Assembly (NCBI GenBank): GCA_046732795.1
Contig: JBKPNV010000399.1
Coordinates: 1-9,169, forward strand
Direction of reading: 5' to 3'
DNA length: 9,169 nucleotides
Source: Gp6-AA40 sp046732795
GTDB taxonomy: Bacteria; Acidobacteriota; Vicinamibacteria; Vicinamibacterales; UBA2999
Both the position numbers and the translations under genes were made by a program. Shown here piece by piece: positions 1-6,593 of this stretch. The notes beneath the pieces are model-generated. The model was not told the DNA's origin. It saw nothing but the letters and a program-made list of their open reading frames with translations, and ran no database searches. Numbering within the stretch: position 1 is the first letter of the stretch; every line of letters begins with the position of its first letter.

Positions 1-1
1 G

Positions 2-631
2 GTGTGGTACGCGGCCAAGGGCATCGTTGACTGGCCGTATCCGCAAGTGATCCCCGGTGAAGACGCGCGCTACGAGATCGATGAAGAGCTCTCGCTCGAT
101 GCGGTCGCGCCGATGATCGCCAAGCCCTTCAGTCCCGGCAATGCGTTTCCCGCCGACGAGGTGGCTGCTGAACGCATTCGATTCGACAAGGCCCTGATCG
201 GATCGTGCACCAACGGCAGTTATGAAGATCTGTTGCAGGCGGCGCTCGTGCTGTATCACGCGCGGCGCCACGGGGTCGTTACAGCGGAGCGGCCGCTCGT
301 CGTGTTCCCGGGATCAGGTGGTGTCGCTCGATTGATTGAGCGACCCGACGCTCGACTCGGCGGCGCCTCTATTGCGGCGGTATTCCGTCAGGCGGGCGGC
401 GAGATCCGACAATCGTGGTGCGGTCCGTGCTTCGGTCAAGGGCCAGATGCGCTCCAGCCGGGTGAGCGCGCGATCACGACGTTCAATCGCAACTGGCAGA
501 ATCGCATGGGCGTCGGCGGCGAAGGTTACCTCGCCAGCCCGGCCATCGTGGCCGCTTCGGCGCTCGCCGGCTACATGGCGCCGCCCTCGGAGCTCGGGCT
601 GAAATGGGATCCTGATCTCTACGGAATCTAG
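2..631 (+). CDS. Aconitase-superfamily [4Fe-4S] hydro-lyase, C-terminal part (5' end outside window)
   Basis: This is the C-terminal 209 residues of a hydratase of the aconitase / isopropylmalate isomerase superfamily. These enzymes move a hydroxyl group on tri- or dicarboxylic acids using a [4Fe-4S] cluster. The three expected cluster cysteines are visible: one in IGSCTNGSYEDL (about residue 69 of this fragment) and two in WCGPCFGQG (about 140 and 143). The substrate-binding motif ITTFNRNWQNRMG follows, then the 'GGEGYLASP' segment and the end of the catalytic domains. The frame is open to the window edge. The GTG at position 2 lies inside the catalytic core, so it is not the true start. No swivel (LeuD-like) domain follows the last cysteine. 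It must therefore lie upstream in the same chain, as in AcnB-like domain order, or be a separate subunit. Aconitate hydratase and 3-isopropylmalate dehydratase cannot be separated from this fragment. Family confidence is high; exact substrate is unknown. Confidence 0.9.
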   Translation: MWYAAKGIVDWPYPQVIPGEDARYEIDEELSLDAVAPMIAKPFSPGNAFPADEVAAERIRFDKALIGSCTNGSYEDLLQAALVLYHARRHGVVTAERPLVVFPGSGGVARLIERPDARLGGASIAAVFRQAGGEIRQSWCGPCFGQGPDALQPGERAITTFNRNWQNRMGVGGEGYLASPAIVAASALAGYMAPPSELGLKWDPDLYGI

Positions 632-648
632 CGGTTCGAAGGGCACAA

Positions 649-663
649 GTGCGGGGGTGCGAA
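649..663 (+). repeat. Short degenerate GTGCGGGGGTGCGA repeat after the hydro-lyase
   Basis: GTGCGGGGGTGCGAA begins 17 nt after the hydro-lyase stop codon. It holds two copies of a GTGCG core separated by a G run. A longer array with the same core lies just downstream of the pseudouridine synthase gene (6551-6589, read on its minus strand), in the same orientation relative to the gene before it. It may be a clade-specific intergenic repeat; its function is not visible. It is short enough that chance in GC-rich DNA cannot be excluded. Confidence 0.4.
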
Positions 664-673
664 GCTCCACGGG

Positions 674-691
674 GTGAGATACCATCCTCAC
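674..691 (+). promoter_or_regulatory. Small imperfect hairpin in the leader of the VWFA gene
   Basis: GTGAGAT, loop ACC, then ATC(C)TCAC can pair as a 7-bp stem with one bulged C. It ends 4 nt before the GGGAGG Shine-Dalgarno (696-701) of the gene at 708. It could modulate translation or stop read-through from the hydro-lyase, but no T-tract follows, so it is not a classical terminator. TACCAT (681-686 region) inside it is also a weak -10-like hexamer. Evidence is only sequence symmetry. Confidence 0.25.
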
Positions 692-707
692 TTCCGGGAG
701 GACGACG

Positions 708-3491
708 ATGAGGTTATGGCTCTCCGTCGGGACATGCCTTCTACTCGGTCTGGCCGCTGTCTACGCGCAGGAACAGCAACAGAAACCCGCTGAGACCCAG
801 AAACCAGAAGAACCTATCCAGGGGCCGACATTCCGCACCGGCGTCGATCTCGTCGCCGTGGATGTCTCCGTTGTCGACCGGCGTGGGCGACCGGTGGAAG
901 ATCTGCGGGCGCCGGAGTTCTCCGTCAAAATCGATGGCGAGGTTCGGCGAGTGGTGTCTGCTGAACTGATCAAGGTCGACGTCGAGGCGGCGCGCAAACA
1001 GGTTGCTGACAAGACAGAAAGCTTCTACACGAGCAACCTGACGCCGCCGAACGGGAGACAGATCCTCATCGCCGTCGACCAGGTCAACATCCGGCCGGGA
1101 TCGCTGCGCCCCGTTCTCGACGCTGCCGGCCGCTTTCTCGACATGCTGAGCCCCCTCGATCAGATCGCCTTCGTCGCCTATCCCGAGCCGGGGCCGCGCG
1201 TGAACTTCACGAACGATAAGCTGCGTCTCAAACGCGCGATGCAGGGACTGGTCGGGCAGCAGCCGCGTGCGCGGCCGGGCAACTACAACATTGGCGTATC
1301 GGAAGCGATTGCAATCGAAGAGCGTCGCGATCAGATCGTGCTCGCCGAGGTGCTCACCCGTGAATGCCGCTCGTCGGATCCGCGACAGCTGGCGCAGTGC
1401 GAGCGAGACATCATCTCCGAGTCGTCGCAAATCGCGCGAAATTCGCGGGAGGATGCGGACATCTCGCTTCGCGGCCTCCAGCAGCTGCTCGAGCAGCTCA
1501 CCTTCGTCGATGGCCCGAAGTCACTGATCCTGATCTCGGAAGGTCTCGCGATCTCGGAGACCAACGATCTGCGCCACCTGGTGCGACTCGCCGGAGCGGC
1601 TCGCACGGCGATAAACGTGCTTTCGGTGGACCTTCGACGGGGTGACGTGACGATCGCCGAGCAGCCACCCACGGAAGCGGAAGATCGTCGCATTCTGATG
1701 CAGGGTCTCGAGGCGATTGCGTCGATGTCGCGCGGAACCTTGTATCACATCGCTGGTACCGGCGAGCCCATCTTCGAGCGGCTCGCGTCTGAAATCTCGG
1801 CTTACTACCTGCTCGGCGTCGAGCAGCGTCCGAGCGACAGCGTGGGCGATCGTCACCGGATCGACGTTGAGGTACGTCGCAACGATGTCACCATCCGGTC
1901 GCGGCAGGCGTTCGTGCTCTCGCCCTCAAACGCCAGGCGCCGCTCGCCCCAGGACAGTCTGCGGGATGCGCTCGGGTCGCCGTTCGCGATCTCCGGTCTG
2001 CCGCTTCGCGTGTCCACATTCGCTCAACAGGATGCAGGGACCGAGAAGGTTCGACTCATGGTTGCGGCGCAGATCGGCGAAGCCGGCGCCAAGCCCGGCA
2101 ACTTCACGCTTGGATACATCCTCATCGACGATCAGAACAAAATTGCCGCCTCGTTCGGCGATCAGGTGACTTTGACGCCCGGCGCAGGTAGTCCCAACGA
2201 GCCACTGACGTTCGTGCACAGCGCCGCGGTGGACCCCGGTATCTACTCGCTGCGCCTCGCGGTCGTCGACACGGACGGGCGCCGCGGAAGCATCGTGCGC
2301 GACGTGAGCGCATGGAAGATGGCAGGCGAACAGCTCGCGTTCGGCGATCTGATCGTCGGTCCAATGCCAACCCAGGGGCAAACGCTCACGGTACAAGTCG
2401 AGCCGTACGTGCTGACCGAAGGTGTCGCCGCGTACCTGGAGATGTACTCCAACAGCGACCAGACGTGGACCGGCACGACTGTCACCTTCGAAGTGGCTGA
2501 TAACGCCGATTCGCCGGCGTTGATGTCGGCGCCGGTGACGATGGCGCCGGGCCGGCAGCCGACATGGCGAGTGGCAGCCGGGGTCATGGACGCGAAGAAG
2601 CTTCCGCCCGGGCGCTACGTGGCGCGCGCGAAGATTGCCCGTGACGGGAAAGCCGTGGGCGTGCTCTCGCGTCCGTTCGTCTTCGAGCACGAAGGGGCTG
2701 CGGCGCCCGCCGGCAGCGTTGCCTCAGTAGCCGCCACCGTCCTGTTTGCGTCGTCGTTGCCGAAGTTCGACAAAGCCGTGGTGCTCGCGCCGGACGTGGT
2801 CGGGTCGATGCTGGACATCGTGGAGAAGCGTTCGCCGTCGCTCAAAGACTCGCTCACCGAGGCTCGCGCGGGACGCTATGGGCCCGCGGCGCTCGAAGCG
2901 TTCAGCGCGGGCGATCAAGCCGTCGCAGCGTTTTTGCGAGGCGTTGACCTCTTCACGAAGGGTCAGCTCGATCAGGCGGCCACTCAACTTCAGATCGCGG
3001 CCGGTCCCCGGCGGGAGTTCTTTCCAGCCGCGTTCTATCTCGGAGCGTTGTTCGCGGCCGCCGGGCGCGATCAGGATGCCGCCGGTGTGTGGCAGCTCGC
3101 GATCGGCAACGAACCTCGCCCGCCCGCGTTCTACATGATGGTGGCGGATGCCCGTCTGCGAACCGGACAGGCCCAGTCCGCGGTCGACATCCTCAAGCCG
3201 GCCTATGAACGCGACCCGTCGCAGGACGAAATCGCTCGTCGTCTCGGGATGGCCTATGCCATGACCGGCCGTCATGCGGAAGCGGTCCCGATCCTCGACA
3301 ATTTCCTGACGAATCATCCTGCCGATCAGGACATGCTGTTTGCGGCCATCGTCGCGCAGTACGAGGTCGCGCGAGGCGGACAGCCGCTGTCGAATATCGA
3401 CCGGACGAAACTCCGCAAGTATGCAGCGGCGTATCGAGGGTCTAATCAGGCGCTCGTCGAGAAGTACCTGGCCACTATCAATGCGAAGTGA
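708..3491 (+). CDS. Secreted VWFA-related domain protein with C-terminal TPR repeats
   Basis: This 927-residue exported protein starts at ATG 708, with GGGAGG 6 nt upstream. A Sec signal peptide spans residues 1-20 (hydrophobic core LLLGLAAVYA, likely cleavage before QEQQ). A Gln/Glu/Pro-rich linker leads to the acidobacterial VWFA signature at about 41-90 (FRTGVDLVAVDVSV, then the P-V-x-D-L-x-A-x-x-F segment). A von Willebrand A-like domain follows at about 117-372, with core strands RQILIAVD and KSLILISEG. The metal-site motif is changed: Asp124 is present, but the serines of DxSxS are Val126 and Ile128, so classical MIDAS metal binding is doubtful. A beta-rich middle region (about 410-690) resembles no domain I can name. 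The last 200 residues (about 730-900) form TPR-like helical pairs such as FLRGVDLFTKGQLDQAATQLQIAA. Paralogues are typically numerous in acidobacteria; their role is unknown, perhaps periplasmic protein-protein scaffolding. The stop overlaps the next start by 4 nt. Confidence 0.88.
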   Translation: MRLWLSVGTCLLLGLAAVYAQEQQQKPAETQKPEEPIQGPTFRTGVDLVAVDVSVVDRRGRPVEDLRAPEFSVKIDGEVRRVVSAELIKVDVEAARKQVADKTESFYTSNLTPPNGRQILIAVDQVNIRPGSLRPVLDAAGRFLDMLSPLDQIAFVAYPEPGPRVNFTNDKLRLKRAMQGLVGQQPRARPGNYNIGVSEAIAIEERRDQIVLAEVLTRECRSSDPRQLAQCERDIISESSQIARNSREDADISLRGLQQLLEQLTFVDGPKSLILISEGLAISETNDLRHLVRLAGAARTAINVLSVDLRRGDVTIAEQPPTEAEDRRILMQGLEAIASMSRGTLYHIAGTGEPIFERLASEISAYYLLGVEQRPSDSVGDRHRIDVEVRRNDVTIRSRQAFVLSPSNARRRSPQDSLRDALGSPFAISGLPLRVSTFAQQDAGTEKVRLMVAAQIGEAGAKPGNFTLGYILIDDQNKIAASFGDQVTLTPGAGSPNEPLTFVHSAAVDPGIYSLRLAVVDTDGRRGSIVRDVSAWKMAGEQLAFGDLIVGPMPTQGQTLTVQVEPYVLTEGVAAYLEMYSNSDQTWTGTTVTFEVADNADSPALMSAPVTMAPGRQPTWRVAAGVMDAKKLPPGRYVARAKIARDGKAVGVLSRPFVFEHEGAAAPAGSVASVAATVLFASSLPKFDKAVVLAPDVVGSMLDIVEKRSPSLKDSLTEARAGRYGPAALEAFSAGDQAVAAFLRGVDLFTKGQLDQAATQLQIAAGPRREFFPAAFYLGALFAAAGRDQDAAGVWQLAIGNEPRPPAFYMMVADARLRTGQAQSAVDILKPAYERDPSQDEIARRLGMAYAMTGRHAEAVPILDNFLTNHPADQDMLFAAIVAQYEVARGGQPLSNIDRTKLRKYAAAYRGSNQALVEKYLATINAK

Positions 3492-4066
3492 CTTTTGACC
3501 TGCAAACTCGTCCACAAATATCGCTCTCTCGGTTCACATGGATCGTCGCACGTGATGTGAACCGCACGTTCGGTGGCGGCCTGGCTTCGATGGAGCTTCT
3601 ACGCCGCACCTTCACAGCGAATGGACTTCTCGATCAGAGAGGCAACGCGAGTCTCGTCGCTGTATCGCGACTGACTCCGGGCACGAACATCCTGGCGTAT
3701 TGCGTCGGGCTCGGGTGGTCACTGCATGGCTGGCGCGGCGCGTTGGCGGCACTTGTCGCCTCGTCTTTGCCGGCGTCGTTGATCATCTGCGCCCTGACGG
3801 CAGCGATCGTACGCATCGATCGCTATCCTGGCGTGCGCGTGATTCTTGCTGTTGCCGTGCTGGCCGCGACGCTCCTCGTCTTTTCGAGCGGCGTGTCATT
3901 GCTGCGTCCTTATGTGCAACGGTCCGCGCTGGTTCGCACGATGATCATCGCGTTCGCGTCAGGTGCGATGCTCCTGGCCGATGTTACGCCCGTGCGCATC
4001 CTGCTCCTGTCGGCGGCGCTTGGCGCAGCGATCGCCGGATCGCCGCACGCGTGGGACGTGGAATGA
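3488..4066 (+). CDS. Chromate transporter family (CHR), N-terminal half subunit
   Basis: This is a 192-residue membrane protein, the first half of a split CHR-superfamily transporter. Short CHR proteins occur as adjacent gene pairs whose products together match one full-length ChrA, which exports chromate in characterised members. The CHR signature is visible: an FGGGLASMELL segment (about 28-38), then the RLTPGTNILAY loop (about 61-71). Hydrophobic helices follow at about 82-107, 115-138 and 149-187. The loop reads PGT where many CHR proteins have PGP; this may be a subfamily trait, since it sits in the right place. The GTG start overlaps the TGA of the VWFA gene (GTGA), which suggests translational coupling, and no strong Shine-Dalgarno of its own is seen. 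The first in-frame ATG (about residue 35) would cut off the GG motif, so the GTG is preferred. The real substrate may be another oxyanion. Confidence 0.82.
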   Translation: MTFDLQTRPQISLSRFTWIVARDVNRTFGGGLASMELLRRTFTANGLLDQRGNASLVAVSRLTPGTNILAYCVGLGWSLHGWRGALAALVASSLPASLIICALTAAIVRIDRYPGVRVILAVAVLAATLLVFSSGVSLLRPYVQRSALVRTMIIAFASGAMLLADVTPVRILLLSAALGAAIAGSPHAWDVE

Positions 4067-4479
4067 GCCCCGTCGTCGTTTACCTGCTGCTGTTGAAGGC
4101 GGTCGCCACCTCGTTTGCCGGCATGGGCTCGTTGCCGCAGATTCAGCAGGATTTTGTCGAGACGCGACACGCGATTTCACTCGAGCAGTTGAACCAGGCC
4201 GTTCTCGTCGGGCGATCGACCCCCGGACCCATCGGCGCCTACGTGGTGAGCGTGGGATATATGGCGGCCGGGTGGTCGGGGGCGATTGCGGCGTGGCTCG
4301 CGATGGTCACGCCGGCGCTCGGCGCGATCCCGCTGGTCGTGATGATGCAACGGTGGCTTCACCTGCCGCGCGTGAGAGGTGCCGTCGACGCCGTGGTCAT
4401 TGCCAGCGCCATTCTGCTGCTCGCGTCGGCGGTTCGCATGGCTGCCGATGCCTGGCAGCAGGTGGCGGCGAGGTTTTAG
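4063..4479 (+). CDS. Chromate transporter family (CHR), C-terminal half subunit
   Basis: This 138-residue membrane protein is the partner half of the preceding CHR gene. The start is ATG 4063, in an ATGA overlap with the previous stop. The reading frame is open far upstream, but that part is out-of-frame translation of the N-half gene. Family features are FAGMGSLPQIQQDFV (about 18-32) and the canonical STPGPIGAYV loop (about 52-61), followed by hydrophobic helices at about 66-97 and 108-130. Here PGP is intact, unlike in the partner. Both halves are intact, sequential and coupled, so a heteromeric or antiparallel two-subunit transporter is the natural reading. The stop lies 9 nt from the end of the convergent phosphatase gene, leaving no room for a terminator. 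Confidence 0.82.
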   Translation: MSPVVVYLLLLKAVATSFAGMGSLPQIQQDFVETRHAISLEQLNQAVLVGRSTPGPIGAYVVSVGYMAAGWSGAIAAWLAMVTPALGAIPLVVMMQRWLHLPRVRGAVDAVVIASAILLLASAVRMAADAWQQVAARF

Positions 4480-4488
4480 ATACCTACC

Positions 4489-6033
4489 TCAAGCTGAAAC
4501 CAGGTGCGACGACCCGCGTTCGCAAACGAAGCGCGCCGCGCGAGACTCCCGCTCCGTACGCTCGGTCACGGTCGGCACGAAGTACCAATCCGCCACCAGC
4601 GTTTTCAGTGTGACGTCGAGGAGGACGTAGCCGCGACTGTCGCCCTCGAGGTATTTCAAGTGTTGCGCAAGCGGCCGCAGCATTGCTGCGACGTCGCGTT
4701 GCGACGGTGTGGAGAACATCGGAGGCGAGCTGACGGCCGGGGTGACAATCTCGACCGCCTTTGAACCGCTCCCGCTCTTCGGATCGTAAGCGGACCATGG
4801 ATTGCGCGGGACATCCAGCGCCCACGAGCTGTGGATGTCTCCAGTGAGTATCGCCACGTCGGTAATGCCACCGTTCTCGATCATGGCGAAGACGCGGTCG
4901 CGCGCGGCTGGATAGCCGTCCCATAGATCAGGCCGCAGCACCATCATGCCGGGCATCGTGAGTTGCGAGAACAGGATCTGTTGACCGAGGATGCGCCAGC
5001 CCGTCGCCGCCGCCTGTGAGGCACGCAGCGTGTCGGACAGCCACTTCTCTTGCGCCGCGCCGAGCAGCGTTCGGCGCCGATCGGCGATCGCCGCCTTGTC
5101 GTTGGCCTCCGCCTGCTGGTCCCTCAGGCCGCGGGTGTCGAGCATGATCAGATCGGCGAGCCCTCCGAACGCAAAGCGCCGATACAGATGGATGTCGTTG
5201 CCGACTGCTTCACGAATCGGCAACCATTCGAGATACGCGCGATACGCCGCTCGCTGTCGGACCTTCCAGTCTCCCTGGTCCGGGTTGTGGTTGGCGGCGC
5301 CACCCGACCACGCATCATTGGCCAACTCATGGTCGTCCCACACCACGATGAAGGGATGCTGGCGATGCACTTCCTGCAGGTCGACGTCGGTGCGGTAAAA
5401 GGCGTAACGGCTACGGTAATCCTGTAATGTGACGATTTCCGTCGCCGGCTGCACCGCCCGGCTGATCGACGGGTCGTTGTAGCGGTCGCTGGCGAACTCG
5501 TAAATGTAGTCGCCGAGGTGAACGATGGCATCGAGGTCCGAGCGGTTTGCGAGGCAACGATAGACGTTGAAGTACCCCGTCGGGTAGTTGGAGCAGCTCA
5601 CCTGTCCCAATCGCACTCGTTGCGTTCCGCGATCGGGAAGTGTCTTGGTACGTCCGACGGGGGATCGCTCGCCACCGCTTTCGAAGGCGTAGTAATACGT
5701 CGCGCCCGGTTTGAGAGTGCTGGCATCGACCTTCACGGTGAAGTCGCGTTCGACTGCCGCCTGCGCGGTGCCGCGGGCGACGACGTTCTGCAGTCGCTCG
5801 TCCGATGCGACCTGCCATCGGACGTCCAGCGGCCGACCGTCGGCGTGACCGGCCGGCGGAGTCACTCGCGTCCACAGAATCACTCGATCCGAAACCGGAT
5901 CCCCGCTGGCAACACCGTGACGGAAAAGGCCCGTGGGCGCCTTGCCGGGATCCTGCCACGCGCGCACTGTCAGCGGCCACGCGGCGGCGGCAGCCGCGGT
6001 TCTGTGGAGGAACGCTCGACGCGAGAGAGACAT
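4489..6033 (-). CDS. phoD: PhoD-family alkaline phosphatase / phosphodiesterase, Tat-exported
   Basis: This 514-residue extracytoplasmic metallophosphatase releases phosphate from mono- or diesters. The N-terminus MSLSRRAFLHR followed by an alanine-rich hydrophobic stretch is a Tat signal, as expected for PhoD, which is exported folded. A PhoD N-terminal beta domain (about 33-135) contains GVASGDPVSDRVILWTR. The metallophosphatase domain follows with metal-site motifs VSCSNY (Cys147), HLGDYIYEF (Asp175), WDDHELANDAW (233-243) and LTGDIHSSWALDV (Asp399, His401). Characterised PhoD enzymes use Fe3+ and Ca2+ at such a site. I place the start at 6033 because the Tat motif directly follows that ATG and GAGG lies just upstream. 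An ATG at 6048 would add five residues with no ribosome site. The longer open frame to 6315 runs antisense through the divergent locus and is not supported. TAGAAT 13 nt upstream suggests a very short leader. No pho box was recognised. Confidence 0.93.
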   Translation of the reverse strand: MSLSRRAFLHRTAAAAAAWPLTVRAWQDPGKAPTGLFRHGVASGDPVSDRVILWTRVTPPAGHADGRPLDVRWQVASDERLQNVVARGTAQAAVERDFTVKVDASTLKPGATYYYAFESGGERSPVGRTKTLPDRGTQRVRLGQVSCSNYPTGYFNVYRCLANRSDLDAIVHLGDYIYEFASDRYNDPSISRAVQPATEIVTLQDYRSRYAFYRTDVDLQEVHRQHPFIVVWDDHELANDAWSGGAANHNPDQGDWKVRQRAAYRAYLEWLPIREAVGNDIHLYRRFAFGGLADLIMLDTRGLRDQQAEANDKAAIADRRRTLLGAAQEKWLSDTLRASQAAATGWRILGQQILFSQLTMPGMMVLRPDLWDGYPAARDRVFAMIENGGITDVAILTGDIHSSWALDVPRNPWSAYDPKSGSGSKAVEIVTPAVSSPPMFSTPSQRDVAAMLRPLAQHLKYLEGDSRGYVLLDVTLKTLVADWYFVPTVTERTERESRAARFVCERGSSHLVSA

Positions 6034-6046
6034 GTCGAAAGTCCTC

Positions 6047-6052
6047 ATTCTA
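6047..6052 (-). promoter_or_regulatory. Probable -10 element of the PhoD gene (TAGAAT)
   Basis: Read on the minus strand, TAGAAT lies 13 nt before the ATG at 6033. A start site about 7 nt downstream would leave a leader of only several bases. The candidate -35 at the usual distance (TCAAGA) is weak. The divergent + strand promoter sits within the same short intergenic region, so the two transcripts probably share it. Confidence 0.45.
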
Positions 6053-6071
6053 GCGAACCCTTCCGCCTTTC

Positions 6072-6098
6072 TTGACACCAAGCACCCGCCGCTACGCT
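6072..6098 (+). promoter_or_regulatory. Candidate promoter of the small Cys/His protein locus (TTGACA ... TACGCT)
   Basis: A perfect TTGACA (6072-6077) is followed after 15 nt by TACGCT (6093-6098). The ATG at 6107 is 8 nt further, with no Shine-Dalgarno between, so a transcript from here would be leaderless or nearly so. The 15-nt spacer is short of the ideal 17. The element may remain although the gene it serves looks broken. Confidence 0.4.
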
Positions 6099-6106
6099 GA
6101 AATTCC

Positions 6107-6411
6107 ATGCTGTCGTGGTTCCGCGAGTGGTCTCGGTCGATTGCGAGCACCGCGCTCGTCTCGCTCGTCACACTCACCATTTCGTCGGCAGCCCCCACCA
6201 GGACGACTGTGAGGACGCTGAATGCGCGCAGGCGCTGCCGCATGACCCGTCGGGGCACGGTCTCAGTCGCCCGCAGACGTCCGGCAACCAGCCCATCCAT
6301 TGCGTTCTCTGTCACTGGACGCGATCCGTTCGTCAGAGGCGGGAGGGGCGCGCAGAGACGGACGAGTCACGACAGACCGGAAGGCGAGGTGGTGAATTCG
6401 CAGTCGCCTAG
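6107..6411 (+). pseudogene. Small exported Cys/His-rich protein with CxxCH motif, frameshifted
   Basis: Two frames each carry half of one plausible protein. From ATG 6107, frame 2 reads a signal peptide of about 30 residues (WSRSIASTALVSLVTLTISSAAP). From about 6196, frame 1 continues with HQDDCEDAECAQALPHD, a 'SGHGL' segment, and HCVLCHW (6298-6318), ending at TAG 6409-6411. The switch falls at a run of five C (6192-6196). Losing one C from an original six would produce exactly this, and the restored product would be 101 residues. The mature part has paired Cys and many His, and CVLCH matches the CxxCH haem-c attachment motif, though metal binding is equally possible. From memory, similar small signal-peptide proteins with a terminal HCxxCHW motif precede TonB-dependent receptors in related bacteria; this supports the call but was not checked. 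A sequencing error or programmed -1 shift at the C run is the alternative. Confidence 0.5.
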
Positions 6412-6553
6412 CGGATTCGGCAACGCCGGTCTGTCGAGGACGGGCGCGAAGTCGTACGTCGGCGGCAGTTACGGCTACGACGACATGAAGTACGGCATCC
6501 CCGTAGTCGAGGAAGGACAGGTGCAGCTCACGGCACGGCGGCACGCGTTCTCG
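6389..6553 (+). pseudogene. Fragment of a TonB-dependent receptor interior
   Basis: Frame 2 here encodes about 55 residues with VVNSQSPSGFGNAGLSRTG, YVGGSYGYDDMKYGIP and EGQVQLTARRH. Alternating aromatic/glycine beta strands and the 'SYGYDDxxYGIP...EEGQ...LTxRRH' pattern resemble the early barrel region of TonB-dependent outer-membrane receptors. There is no signal peptide, no TonB box, no plug domain, and none of the several hundred residues of barrel that should follow. The homology ends at about 6553, where the GC-rich repeat begins. It shares the frame of the upstream small gene's start codon, so a chimeric 190-residue reading frame runs 6107-6679, but the part between does not look like protein. 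I read this as the remnant of a receptor gene that lost both ends, its 5' part probably in a deletion joining it to the small Cys/His gene. Assignment rests on pattern recognition over a short stretch. Confidence 0.5.
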
Positions 6554-6589
6554 CACCCTCGCACTCCCGCACCCTCGCGCCGTCGCACC
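6551..6589 (-). repeat. Degenerate heptad/octad repeat array (GGGTGCGA-type)
   Basis: On the + strand the array reads about five imperfect units of CGCACCC / TCGCACTC / TCGCGCCG. On the minus strand the core is GGTGCGA-GGGTGCGG-GAGTGCGA-GGGTGCGA. It starts 4 nt after the TAA of the minus-strand pseudouridine synthase gene, and on its other side it abuts the receptor fragment. The same core occurs after the hydro-lyase gene (649-663), also in sense orientation. Possible roles are a dispersed intergenic repeat or the trace of a recombination junction. No known element name can be given. Confidence 0.55.
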
Positions 6590-6593
6590 GTAT

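Noticed and set aside
2724..3515. Minus-strand 263-residue open frame opposite the VWFA gene
   Set aside because: It lacks any recognisable motif and mirrors codon bias of the real gene on the + strand. The same applies to the other long antisense frames at 741-1430 and 1926-2690.
3700..4062. Upstream start for the second CHR gene
   Set aside because: The segment is an out-of-frame reading of the first CHR gene. ATG 4063 in the ATGA overlap gives the normal family length.
6034..6315. N-terminal extension of the phosphatase gene to a start at 6315
   Set aside because: The Tat motif lies directly after ATG 6033. The extra residues show no domain and run antisense through the divergent promoter and small-protein locus.
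6551..6589. CRISPR array
   Set aside because: Units are 7-9 nt, imperfect and without spacers.
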